Below, piece by piece: positions 1 to 7,718 of a stretch of 64,000 nt of DNA; the stretch's first letter is position 1, and every line of letters begins with the position of its first letter. A program made the position numbers and the translations under genes. The stretch comes from JAVBLW01 sp031553215. GTDB lineage: Bacteria; Bacillota_I; Bacilli_A; Acholeplasmatales; Anaeroplasmataceae. Under the pieces are notes generated by a model. It searched no databases. It worked only from the letters and a program-made list of their open reading frames with translations, and was not told where the DNA came from. The stretch lies in contig JAVBLW010000006.1 in assembly GCA_031553215.1 (NCBI GenBank), positions 310,001 to 374,000 of the forward strand, given 5' to 3'.

Positions 1-155
1 GCTACATATAATCTAGATATAATTTGTTCCAAATACTTTTCTGATATTTCATTTCTTTTTGCTATATCTTTAATTGATACTGGCTTTTCTTTTCCATGTA
101 TCGCTAAATCTAACAATAGTTTTAATGCATATCTTCCTCTTGAAGAAATATACAT
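1..155 (-). CDS. Rrf2-family transcriptional regulator (CymR/IscR-like), C-terminus cut by window edge
   Basis: Only the first 51 codons are visible. They read MYISSRGRYALKLLLDLAIH and continue with SIKDIAKRNEISEKYLEQII, the hallmark N-terminal winged helix of Rrf2 regulators. The ATG at 155 is preceded by a strong AAGGAGG. Family members include CymR, which represses cysteine and sulfur genes together with CysK in Bacilli, and IscR, which senses Fe-S status. The three-cysteine cluster-binding segment that would separate these lies beyond the window, so the subtype is open. The gene lies 139 bp downstream of the nitrogenase-like operon on the same strand, behind a terminator and its own leader, which carries one copy of the candidate sulfur operator. 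A CymR-like role is inferred from the neighbours. Confidence 0.85.
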   Translation of the reverse strand, partial: MYISSRGRYALKLLLDLAIHGKEKPVSIKDIAKRNEISEKYLEQIISRLYV

Positions 156-184
156 TTCATTACCTCCTTGCTTCTTACTAATAT

Positions 185-219
185 TATACTATTTATATAG
201 GAATTATGGTATTATATGT
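185..219. promoter_or_regulatory. Candidate operator/promoter region of the Rrf2 gene (site C)
   Basis: On the minus strand this region has two TATAAT-like boxes around a segment CATATAATACCATAATTCC. It shares the CATATAAT...CCTAT core with the regions ahead of cysK and of the metB-like gene. The plus strand shows TATAGGAATTAT. It lies 30 to 64 bp upstream of the Rrf2 start, so autoregulation is plausible. The match was made by eye. Confidence 0.4.
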
Positions 220-261
220 TTTTTATTACTTGTTATAGAATTTAACTATATATTAGAAAAT

Positions 262-293
262 AAAAAAAGTTATTGGAAATCCAACAACTTTTT
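262..293 (-). terminator. Rho-independent terminator of the nitrogenase-like operon
   Basis: Minus-strand arms AAAAAGTT/AACTTTTT with an inner TTGGA/TCCAA stem and one mismatch end in a T-run, directly after the stop codon of the last operon gene. It separates the operon from the Rrf2 gene. Confidence 0.8.
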
Positions 294-294
294 A

Positions 295-711
295 CTACTT
301 CGAAATATCTCTCAATGATTGATGATTATCTATCATATTAAAATATTTAGATATTTTCGTTAATGCTTCATCAATACTACATGATACATCAAATGGTGTA
401 ATTGCCTTTCTTTCTAATTGTTTTAATGCATTAAATCCAATTTTTGTGCAAATTACACATCTAGAATCAGATATAAATTCTACTTTTTTTGATAAGTCAT
501 CATTACCTGAACATCTCTTTTCACCACATTTATTTGATGAACCACATTCTGATTTATTATTATCTTCTTTTTCTTCACTAATTACTTTTCTTATTTCTAA
601 CTTTTTATATGATAGTCCCTCTACTTCATATATAAGAAATTTTTGAGCTGAACCAAATGTTTGATCGATATTTATTTCATCTGATGATGCAACTGCTATT
701 TTATAAGACAT
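295..711 (-). CDS. NifX/NafY-type dinitrogenase cofactor-binding domain protein with Cys-rich insert
   Basis: This 138-residue protein opens with YKIAVASSDEINIDQTFGSA, the usual start of the NifX / NifB C-terminal domain family. Members bind or carry Fe-S/FeMo-cofactor precursors such as NifB-co. The C-terminal half (ISDSRCVICTKIG, then a helix ending in ISKYF) also fits the fold. A charged, cysteine-rich insert near residues 46-73 holds CGSS, CGEK and RCSG and is absent from the paralogue at 5393-5758; it may bind metal. It is the last gene of the cluster, 8 bp after the NifK-like gene. A role in delivering or storing the cofactor of the NifDK-like enzyme is inferred. A general Fe-S/Mo chaperone is the alternative. 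Confidence 0.8.
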   Translation of the reverse strand: MSYKIAVASSDEINIDQTFGSAQKFLIYEVEGLSYKKLEIRKVISEEKEDNNKSECGSSNKCGEKRCSGNDDLSKKVEFISDSRCVICTKIGFNALKQLERKAITPFDVSCSIDEALTKISKYFNMIDNHQSLRDISK

Positions 712-719
712 ACTTACAC

Positions 720-2018
720 CTAATTGAATCTTTGAACAGCAACAGAGTAAATATCTTCAATTAATCTAATACCACCAGTATATCCTACATAAAAATCGTC
801 TAATACAACCTTATCCTGTACTGGCCAAGAAATATTCAAATAATGACCAAATAATTTCTCTGTTACTTCTTTTTCATAATAACTTCCTAATATTAAAGGA
901 TACCCATGGTAATCATGATTTTTTATTTCATTTTCAATCTTATATCCATCAGTTTCAAAACTTACTTCAGCTTTTATTCCATAATTAAGATTTTCAAACT
1001 CTTCTTTTATTTTAGCTTGAAATTGCTTTGGAGTGTCATCAGTAATAAATTGTTTTGCCGGAACAAGTCCTAGATCATTTACTAAAAATTTAGTAATACC
1101 TAAAGCATATTGTGCATCAGCTACAACAGAGAATTGTTTTGCCATTACACGAGTTTCAAGGAACATATCAGCATATCTTTCTATTAAGTAATAATAGTAG
1201 TTTTCATGTTCGTTAATAACTGATTCGATTTTTTCATTACTCACACCAGCAAATGAACCAACTTCTCTTAAAAACTTACTTGTTTCATATGCTCCTATAG
1301 GAAGTGTTGGATAATGTAAGTATGGAATATCTAGTTTCTTTTTCATATTTTCCATGTTTCCAACTGATACCCAAGGAGAAACTAATAGATTAAACTGTGC
1401 TTGTGGTATTTTCTTGATATTTTCTAGTCCTCTTTCATAACCAAAAATAGTATTTGGTATAAGTCCTAATTCTGAAACTAATTTTTCTAATTCTCTAATA
1501 TTTCCTAACCAAAACAAATCTTGATAAGGAACATCTGCCCAGATATTTACAAGTCCTTTTTGTTTTGTTTCAGATTTTTCTAAATATTGTTCGGTAATTG
1601 CATCAATAATTTGTTCATGTCCTTTGTAGTTATTCCCTTTAAATCCAGCTGTAGATGCAAATATTACTGGTTTGTCAGCATCTTTAAATTTGCTTACAAC
1701 ATCTTTTGAATCATCACCAACTATTTCAGGAATACAACCTGTTAATACTACATATAAATCAGCATCTATTACTTTTAATGAGTTTTCAATTGTAGTATGC
1801 AACTTCTTAACCCCACCAAAAACAACATCCTTTTCATTTATGCTAGTACAAGGAAATATATTTGAAGAAAAATATCCTGAACTACCTATTGAATTGGAAA
1901 GCTTTTGAGCACATCCAGGTCCTGAATGAAGAATTGGAATTGCTCTATTTATTGCTTGCACTGTTTGCATGGCACCAAGTGCGCATTTATATCTTTGTTT
2001 ATCTAATAATTTTGCCAT
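720..2018 (-). CDS. Nitrogenase-like component 1, beta (NifK-like) subunit
   Basis: The protein has 432 residues and belongs to the oxidoreductase/nitrogenase component 1 family. Cysteines Cys12 (YKCALGA), Cys36 (HSGPGC) and Cys95 (LTGCIPEIVGDD) are placed like the three P-cluster ligands of NifK; Cys57 (FPCTS) is extra. At 432 residues it is shorter than true NifK (about 510-520) and lacks the N-terminal extension, as is usual for nitrogenase-like (group IV) proteins. It should form a heterotetramer with the neighbouring NifD-like subunit and take electrons from NifH. Its start overlaps the last base of the NifD-like gene, indicating translational coupling. Whether the substrate is N2, a thioether or something else cannot be read from the sequence; the sulfur-gene context favours a sulfur compound. 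Confidence 0.85.
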   Translation of the reverse strand: MAKLLDKQRYKCALGAMQTVQAINRAIPILHSGPGCAQKLSNSIGSSGYFSSNIFPCTSINEKDVVFGGVKKLHTTIENSLKVIDADLYVVLTGCIPEIVGDDSKDVVSKFKDADKPVIFASTAGFKGNNYKGHEQIIDAITEQYLEKSETKQKGLVNIWADVPYQDLFWLGNIRELEKLVSELGLIPNTIFGYERGLENIKKIPQAQFNLLVSPWVSVGNMENMKKKLDIPYLHYPTLPIGAYETSKFLREVGSFAGVSNEKIESVINEHENYYYYLIERYADMFLETRVMAKQFSVVADAQYALGITKFLVNDLGLVPAKQFITDDTPKQFQAKIKEEFENLNYGIKAEVSFETDGYKIENEIKNHDYHGYPLILGSYYEKEVTEKLFGHYLNISWPVQDKVVLDDFYVGYTGGIRLIEDIYSVAVQRFN

Positions 2019-3481
2019 TATTTTTTTGCCTCCTCTAAGAAAGTGTCAACATTTTGTTTATACCACCAATCAGTATAAGGAAGTTTTACACGTTTAGCTA
2101 GATTTTTTTCAAAGCTACGATTATGAATGCTATCTAATATCGCTTGAGCAAATTCCAATGTATGTTTGTATCCAAATATCATATATTCATCCGCAACATA
2201 TACTGCCGGTGTACCATTTTTAATAGCCCATACAGTAGAACCTGGATGACGTGATAAATATAAATCTGGTTTATACTTATTTAAAATATTCATTACTTCA
2301 TAGTTTTGTTGATCCGCAATACTTGTTTCAAAATCAATGTTATTTTCTAGTAAATATTCCATAGCTGGTGGCACATCACCATTTTCATATTTTTTATCAT
2401 AATGCCAAGCCAGTGCCCATGTAACTTCAATTCCTAGTTCGTTTAATACACGAGATACCTCAAAAGTATATCCCGGACCCATTCCAAGTACAGCTTTCAA
2501 GCCTTTTAACTTTGTTTTAATTTCTTCAATTTGTGGAATATATATTGCTCTTTGTTCTTTAATATAATCTTCTATTAATTCTACCCTATTAGTCACTTTA
2601 CCTATTTCACGAAGCCAAGTTTCAAACCCAGCAATTCCTAATGGATTAATAGTTCTAATATAAGGAACTCCGTATTTCTCTTCTAGCCCATTTCCTAAAT
2701 AGTTTCCTAAGGTTCCACAAATACATGTCGTTGCAATAGATTCAGATATATGTTCTAATTCTTCAATAGTAGAATTACAATATAAGAATATTGGGTCTAA
2801 ATTGAATTTTTTAAACATATCTATTATTTCTGGTCGGGCACTCTCAAAAAAGTTCTTGAAATTAATGGTATCTCTTTTTACTTTTGGAGGCTTTACTATT
2901 GAACTTAATACTGCATGATCAGCAATATCAAATCCCGTAGCCCAGATTCTTGATTTAAATCCTTCACAGTGCACCGCAACAATAGGTACATTTATATCTT
3001 CTTTTACCTCAGTTACAACACTATCAATATCTTCTCCAATAATTCCTGTAGCACATGAGCTAGTAACGAATATTGCTTTTGGTTGATATCTTTTATTAAC
3101 CTCTAAAATTATTTTTTTCAAACTTTCAGTTGAACCGAAAATTGTATCTCTTTCATTCATGTCGGTACCAACATAAACAGTGTTATTTGTGACCCCACGT
3201 TTTTTTGCCATTACTTTATCTATATAATATGAACTTGCACTCGCTACACTACATCCTGAAGGTCCATGATGTATAACAGCAACGTCTCTTATCGCCGATA
3301 ATTGTCCTAAAGCACAGCTAGATAGACATGTACTAGATTGTGAAAAACATCTAGAACAGCCTTTTAGTGTACCACAACTACTTTGATTAGCTAAATCACT
3401 TATACTTCCAATGTATCCCGTAATAGAACCAATTCTATTTTCTCTTGTAGGGACATTGGAATTATCTAAATTTATTGCCAC
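2018..3481 (-). CDS. Nitrogenase-like component 1, alpha (NifD-like) subunit
   Basis: The protein has 487 residues. Cys56 (SSCALG), Cys77 (HHGPSGC) and Cys143 (SSCATGIIGEDID) match the three P-cluster ligands of NifD. Cys255 (CICGTLGNYLGNGLEEKYG) aligns by eye with the FeMo-cofactor cysteine (Cys275 in Azotobacter). The position of the second cofactor ligand, His442, appears to be Phe in MIFGYKHTLEFAQ. An extra N-terminal cysteine group, C36-x5-C42-x2-C45-x6-C52, precedes the first P-cluster Cys. The active site therefore probably holds a complex Fe-S cofactor, but one bound differently from FeMo-co. It sits 12 bp after a cysteine synthase paralogue and overlaps the NifK-like gene. Group IV proteins such as methylthio-alkane reductase are the closest idea; CfbD and the chlorophyll enzymes are less likely because NifB is present. 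Confidence 0.85.
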   Translation of the reverse strand: MAINLDNSNVPTRENRIGSITGYIGSISDLANQSSCGTLKGCSRCFSQSSTCLSSCALGQLSAIRDVAVIHHGPSGCSVASASSYYIDKVMAKKRGVTNNTVYVGTDMNERDTIFGSTESLKKIILEVNKRYQPKAIFVTSSCATGIIGEDIDSVVTEVKEDINVPIVAVHCEGFKSRIWATGFDIADHAVLSSIVKPPKVKRDTINFKNFFESARPEIIDMFKKFNLDPIFLYCNSTIEELEHISESIATTCICGTLGNYLGNGLEEKYGVPYIRTINPLGIAGFETWLREIGKVTNRVELIEDYIKEQRAIYIPQIEEIKTKLKGLKAVLGMGPGYTFEVSRVLNELGIEVTWALAWHYDKKYENGDVPPAMEYLLENNIDFETSIADQQNYEVMNILNKYKPDLYLSRHPGSTVWAIKNGTPAVYVADEYMIFGYKHTLEFAQAILDSIHNRSFEKNLAKRVKLPYTDWWYKQNVDTFLEEAKK

Positions 3482-3493
3482 TATTGTTTCCTC

Positions 3494-4483
3494 CTAGTTT
3501 TCTTCAAATAATTTAGTTGATAAATATCTTAATCCCGTATCAGGTAATACTGCAACTATTGTTTTACCTTTATTTTCTGGTCTTTTAGCTAATACAGTTG
3601 CGGCATAGATTGCGGCTCCTGAAGATGTTCCTACTAAAATACCATCAGTTTTTGCAACTTCTCTTGCAGCAATAAACGCTTCATATGTTTCAACTTCAGC
3701 TTTCTCATCATAGATTGTTCTATCAAAAGTAGCCGGTATTCTTTCTTCTGGTATTCCTTCAAACGCATGTACTCCAGTTATCTCCTCAGGTGAAGGATTT
3801 TCAGTACTTGGAAGTGAATTTGGACCTGGTTGAATAGCAACTACTTTGATTTTTGGATTTTTAGATTTTAAATATTTACCAGTTCCTGATACAGTACCAC
3901 CTGTACCAACATTAGCAACTAAAATGTCTACTTTCCCATCTGTATCATTCCAAATTTCTGGACCTGTAGTTTTTTCATGAATTAAAGGATTAGCAGGATT
4001 TGATACTTGATCCAAGAAAAATACATTTGTTTGTTTTGCTAAAACTTCTTCTCTAAAAGCTTTTATAGCAGCAACGAAGTCTCCTCCAGTTTCTGCTAAA
4101 GCTTTACCGATTACTGGATCTTCAGATAATTTAATTACTTCAGCACCAAATGCTTTTATTACTTTAAATCTTTCTTCGCTTACTTGATCTTGAATATATA
4201 CACGGAATTTATATCCTTTTGATGCAGCAATAGCCGCAACACCTATTCCCGTATTTCCACTAGTTGTCTCTATTATCGTATATCCTGGTTTTAATAACCC
4301 TTTTTTCTCTGCATCTTCAATCATTGCATAAGCAATTCTATCTTTAACACTTTGATTGGGATTAAAGTATTCTAATTTAACTAAAATTTTAGCTTCTAAA
4401 TTATGTAACTTTTCATACCCTTTTATTTCTAATAATGGAGTTTTCCCCACTAATTCTGTTATTGAATTATATATTTTTGACAT
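3494..4483 (-). CDS. Divergent cysteine synthase / OASS-family PLP enzyme inside the nif-like operon
   Basis: This 329-residue fold-type II PLP enzyme has the PLP lysine at Lys47 (NQSVKDR), the substrate loop TSGNTG, the phosphate loop GTGGTVSGTG and the end motif LPDTGLRYLST. It differs from the canonical CysK of this window: NPNQ replaces NPAG before the lysine, QDQVSEERFKVI replaces the PDTMS segment, and there is an insertion near residues 120-140. O-acetylserine plus sulfide to cysteine is the family reaction; another nucleophile or acceptor, or local cysteine supply, is possible. It lies between nifH and the NifD-like gene with 12-23 bp gaps, so it is made in step with the reductase. 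The position inside the operon is the striking feature. Confidence 0.85.
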   Translation of the reverse strand: MSKIYNSITELVGKTPLLEIKGYEKLHNLEAKILVKLEYFNPNQSVKDRIAYAMIEDAEKKGLLKPGYTIIETTSGNTGIGVAAIAASKGYKFRVYIQDQVSEERFKVIKAFGAEVIKLSEDPVIGKALAETGGDFVAAIKAFREEVLAKQTNVFFLDQVSNPANPLIHEKTTGPEIWNDTDGKVDILVANVGTGGTVSGTGKYLKSKNPKIKVVAIQPGPNSLPSTENPSPEEITGVHAFEGIPEERIPATFDRTIYDEKAEVETYEAFIAAREVAKTDGILVGTSSGAAIYAATVLAKRPENKGKTIVAVLPDTGLRYLSTKLFEEN

Positions 4484-4506
4484 TATTTTCTCTCCCTTTT
4501 CTATTT

Positions 4507-5355
4507 TTAGATATTATAATTATCTGCAACATCCATAAGGCCATATTCAAACAATATTTCTTCTAGTCTTTCCTGAGTCATTGGAGTAGGAATGACGAAG
4601 TCTTTATTATTTATTACTGCATCAGCTAAACTTCTATATTCGTCTGCTTGAGCTGAATCTGGTTTATATTCAATTACAGTTTTTTTATTAATCTCAGCTC
4701 TTTGTACAATATTATCTCTAGGCACAAAATATAGTAATTTCGTTCCTAATTCTTTTGCAAAGGCTCTAAGTAAATCTAATTCTCTATCTACATTTCTACT
4801 ATTACAGATAATTCCTCCTATACGGACATTTCCTGTAGTAGCATATCTTTTTACACCTTTTGCTATGTTATTTGCAGCATATAATGCCATCATTTCTCCA
4901 CTTGCCACTATGTATATTTCTTTTGCCTTACCTTCTCTTATAGGCATTGCGAATCCACCACAAACTACGTCTCCTAATACATCATAGAATACATAATCTA
5001 AATCATCTGTATAAGCACCTAGATTTTCTAGCATATTAATAGATGTAATAATACCTCTACCAGCACATCCAACACCTGGTTCAGGTCCTCCTGATTCAAC
5101 ACATTTAGTACCTTTAAATCCATCTCTCATAATTCTTGAAAGTTCTATATCTTCACCTTCTTCATGAATCGTATCTAATACGGTTTTTTGTGCTAATCCA
5201 CCTAATAATAATCTTGTTGAATCTGCTTTTGGATCACATCCAACAACCATTACTTTTTTACCACGTTCTGCTAGTCCCGCTGTTAGATTTTGAGTAGTCG
5301 TAGATTTACCGATTCCTCCTTTTCCATATATTGCAATTTGTCTTAATTCAGCCAT
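4507..5355 (-). CDS. nifH: Nitrogenase iron protein NifH (NifH/BchL/ChlL family)
   Basis: The protein has 282 residues, close to the usual NifH length. The P-loop is GKGGIGKST (residues 11-19), followed by GCDPKADST. The [4Fe-4S] ligands Cys97 (GVGCAGRG) and Cys132 (GDVVCGGFAMP) sit at exactly the Azotobacter numbering, and Arg100, the ADP-ribosylation site, is present. It is a homodimeric ATP-dependent electron donor to NifDK-type enzymes. It falls between a NifX-like gene (37 bp upstream) and the second cysteine synthase (23 bp downstream). The sequence is very NifH-like, but without nifE, nifN or nifV nearby the partner is best called a nitrogenase-like reductase. No DRAT or DRAG gene is in the window. 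Confidence 0.95.
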   Translation of the reverse strand: MAELRQIAIYGKGGIGKSTTTQNLTAGLAERGKKVMVVGCDPKADSTRLLLGGLAQKTVLDTIHEEGEDIELSRIMRDGFKGTKCVESGGPEPGVGCAGRGIITSINMLENLGAYTDDLDYVFYDVLGDVVCGGFAMPIREGKAKEIYIVASGEMMALYAANNIAKGVKRYATTGNVRIGGIICNSRNVDRELDLLRAFAKELGTKLLYFVPRDNIVQRAEINKKTVIEYKPDSAQADEYRSLADAVINNKDFVIPTPMTQERLEEILFEYGLMDVADNYNI

Positions 5356-5392
5356 TGTAATTATTTCCTTTCTTTACTTCAATTATTTTCCC

Positions 5393-5758
5393 TTATGCAA
5401 ATAGGCTTTGTATTTTATCATAAGTGATTAATTTTTTAATAGATTCTTCAATTATACCTGGAAGTTCAACTGCACTAATACCTTCTTTTAAAAGTGCATT
5501 AGCCGCACCATCACCTATTTTACTCACTAATATATATTTGCAATCAATCAGCTTTTTTGCATTATTTATTAGCTTTTCCTCATCATGAGTTCCTGAGTTA
5601 CAAATAGCCTCTACTTCTCTTTTTTCTATATATGATACTGTATCATCTTCTAATATTGCATAGATTTGAAACTCTGTTGCTCTACCGTAATGTGTATTTA
5701 TAACAATACCATCGGTAGTAGCCACTGCAATCTTATACAATTCATTTTTTTTAACCAT
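5393..5758 (-). CDS. NifX/NifB-C-type cofactor-binding domain protein
   Basis: This 121-residue single-domain protein begins YKIAVATTDGIVINTHYGRA and has SKIGDGAANALLKEGI in the second half, both typical of the dinitrogenase iron-molybdenum cofactor biosynthesis family. In many diazotrophs this domain is fused to the C-terminus of NifB. Here it is separate and its start overlaps the end of the NifB gene by 8 bp, so it looks like a split NifB. Carrying NifB-co to the NifDK-like protein is the inferred job. It lacks the Cys-rich insert of the paralogue at 295-711. Confidence 0.85.
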   Translation of the reverse strand: MVKKNELYKIAVATTDGIVINTHYGRATEFQIYAILEDDTVSYIEKREVEAICNSGTHDEEKLINNAKKLIDCKYILVSKIGDGAANALLKEGISAVELPGIIEESIKKLITYDKIQSLFA

Positions 5759-6623
5759 GAGAGAATGTTTCCTTTAGATTTATTCTTCTTTGGTATACTT
5801 GATCACCAAATTCAGATTTCCCAGGTACCCCAACTGCATCGGCCCTACATCGCTGACAATGTCTAAATACATCAATGTGCTTTTCAGCATTATGTCTTGC
5901 CATATCTATTTCTAAACAAGATGGTGCTTTTACATCGCTTAATTTTGCTTGGGGAATCAAAGGAATAATATTATATATGCTGGCCCCTGCTTCTTTAACA
6001 GTCTTGGCTATTTCTTCGATATGATCACCATTTATTTTTGGTACTAACACAGTATTTACTTTAATAGTAATACCAGCATCCGCAACCTTGCGAATTCCTT
6101 TTAATTGATTTTCTATCAATATTTTCGCTGCTTCTACACCTTCATATTTCTTACCATGGTAGATAATATACTCATTTAGTTGTGCTTGTATTTCTGGATC
6201 AACGGCATTTACAGTTACTGTAAGAGAATCGATTCCTACATTAATAACTTCATCAGCTTTTTCAAATAATAAGAGTCCATTTGTGCTCATACATTTTATT
6301 AAATTAGGATATGCCTCTTTAACTAATTTAAATGTATCTAATGCATAACTAGTAGCTAGAGTATCTCCAGGCCCTGCAATTCCTGCCACAGTAATTTCAG
6401 GGCAAAGATTAAGAGCCTTTTCTAATACTTCTAAACTTTCACTTGGAGAAAGAACCTTAGAAGTTACCCCTGGTCTTTCTTCATCATCATTGATTGTTCT
6501 ATCACAGAACTTACAAGCTATATTACAGCCTGGACTAACTGGCAAATGTATTCTTCCTACGTTGTTCTTATGTCCACCAAAGCAAGGGTGTGATTCTTGT
6601 AGGTTTTTATATGTATTGCTCAT
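5751..6623 (-). CDS. nifB: NifB-family radical SAM cofactor-assembly protein (stand-alone SAM domain)
   Basis: The radical SAM motif CNIACKFC (Cys33, Cys37, Cys40) is followed by ERPGVTS, the diagnostic NifB continuation. ESHPC near residue 14 and the C-terminal CQRCRADAVGVPG match the other NifB signatures thought to hold the K1/K2 cluster precursors. At 290 residues it is the short form without the fused NifX domain. NifB inserts carbide and joins two [4Fe-4S] clusters into the 8Fe core of FeMo-co. Its presence implies that the NifDK-like protein uses an elaborate cofactor, unlike the chlorophyll enzymes. It is 14 bp after cysK and overlaps the NifX-like gene. Confidence 0.9.
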   Translation of the reverse strand: MSNTYKNLQESHPCFGGHKNNVGRIHLPVSPGCNIACKFCDRTINDDEERPGVTSKVLSPSESLEVLEKALNLCPEITVAGIAGPGDTLATSYALDTFKLVKEAYPNLIKCMSTNGLLLFEKADEVINVGIDSLTVTVNAVDPEIQAQLNEYIIYHGKKYEGVEAAKILIENQLKGIRKVADAGITIKVNTVLVPKINGDHIEEIAKTVKEAGASIYNIIPLIPQAKLSDVKAPSCLEIDMARHNAEKHIDVFRHCQRCRADAVGVPGKSEFGDQVYQRRINLKETFSHG

Positions 6624-6637
6624 AAGTTTCCTTCTTT

Positions 6638-7579
6638 CTATTGATTGTCACTAAATAATGCTGTAGATAAATATCTATCTCCTGAATCTGGTAACAATAC
6701 CACAATTGTTTTTCCTTTATTTTCAGGGCGGTTAGCAATTATACTTGCTGCCTTAAGAGCTGCACCTGATGATATACCAACTAATATACCTTCAGTAACT
6801 GCAAATTCTCTTCCTGTCTTAAATGAATCTTCATTTTCTATTGTAATAATTTCATCATATATTTTTGTATTTAATATGCTTGGTACAAATCCAGCACCAA
6901 TTCCTTGAATTTTATGTGGTCCTGGAGTTCCTGTAGATAATACAGGGCTTCCAGCGGGTTCTACTGCAATAATTTTGATATTAGGATTTTTACTCTTTAA
7001 GAATTCACCTACACCAGTAATTGTTCCACCAGTACCAACACCTGCTACGAAGAAATCTATATTACCATCAGTTTGATCCCAAATTTCTGGACCTGTAGTT
7101 GCTTTATGTACTGCTGGATTTGCTGGGTTAACGAATTGCCCTAGTATCACAGAACCTGGAATTTCTTGTTTTAATTCTTCAGCTCTTGCAATTGCACCTT
7201 TCATTCCTTTAGCTCCTTCAGTAAGAACTAATTCAGCACCATAAGCCTTTAATAAATTTCTTCTTTCTACGCTCATTGTATCTGGTAATGTTAATATTGC
7301 CTTATAACCTCTTGCTGCTGCTACAGCTGCTAAACCAATACCTGTATTACCACTTGTTGGTTCAATTATTGTTGCTCCTGGTTTTAATAATCCTTTTTCT
7401 TCTGCATCTGTAACCATTGCTAATGCAATTCTATCCTTTACAGAACCAGCTGGATTTAAGTATTCAAGCTTAGCTAGAATAGTTGCTCCTATAATTTCAT
7501 TTTTCTTTGTATACCCATTTAATTTTAATAATGGTGTACCTCCAATTAATTCTAATGCACTTTGTTTTATTTTACTCAT
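6638..7579 (-). CDS. cysK: Cysteine synthase A (O-acetylserine sulfhydrylase)
   Basis: The protein has 313 residues, the normal CysK length. PLP Lys48 lies in NPAGSVKDR, the substrate loop is TSGNTG, the phosphate-binding loop is GTGGTITG, and the end is LPDSGDRYLST. It makes cysteine from O-acetylserine and sulfide and in some Bacilli is a co-repressor partner of CymR. It is the first gene of the nitrogenase-like operon, 57 bp downstream of a consensus promoter and a TTCCTA/TAGGAA inverted repeat. Co-transcription ties sulfide fixation directly to the reductase. Confidence 0.95.
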   Translation of the reverse strand: MSKIKQSALELIGGTPLLKLNGYTKKNEIIGATILAKLEYLNPAGSVKDRIALAMVTDAEEKGLLKPGATIIEPTSGNTGIGLAAVAAARGYKAILTLPDTMSVERRNLLKAYGAELVLTEGAKGMKGAIARAEELKQEIPGSVILGQFVNPANPAVHKATTGPEIWDQTDGNIDFFVAGVGTGGTITGVGEFLKSKNPNIKIIAVEPAGSPVLSTGTPGPHKIQGIGAGFVPSILNTKIYDEIITIENEDSFKTGREFAVTEGILVGISSGAALKAASIIANRPENKGKTIVVLLPDSGDRYLSTALFSDNQ

Positions 7580-7601
7580 AATTTTTCTCCTCTATCTTTC
7601 T

Positions 7602-7622
7602 TTCCTACTACGCCGATAGGAA
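7602..7622. promoter_or_regulatory. Inverted repeat TTCCTA-N9-TAGGAA, candidate operator of the cysK-nif operon (site B)
   Basis: Perfect 6-bp arms are separated by 9 bp. The repeat starts within about 15 bp downstream of the -10 box of the operon promoter and lies 23 bp before the cysK start, where a repressor would block initiation. The minus strand continues CATATAATTCCTATCGG, the core shared with sites A and C. A CymR-like Rrf2 repressor is the natural candidate. Confidence 0.5.
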
Positions 7623-7635
7623 TTATATGTTTTGA

Positions 7636-7664
7636 ATTATATAACTATTCTTTTTTAGTGTCAA
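7636..7664 (-). promoter_or_regulatory. Promoter of the cysK-nifB-nifH-nifD/K-like operon
   Basis: Consensus sigma-A type boxes on the minus strand: TTGACA (7664-7659) and TATAAT (7641-7636) with a 17-bp spacer. Near-perfect boxes imply strong basal transcription held down by a repressor. Confidence 0.8.
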
Positions 7665-7718
7665 TATATTATTAAATATTGAATAATAGTTATTTTTTAT
7701 CCTTTGTTATAGTTTTTT

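Noticed and set aside
295..7579. Calling the operon a nitrogen-fixation (nif) operon
   Set aside because: nifE, nifN, nifV and any sigma-54/NifA signal are missing, the subunits are short, and sulfur genes surround it. Only a nitrogenase-like label is supported.
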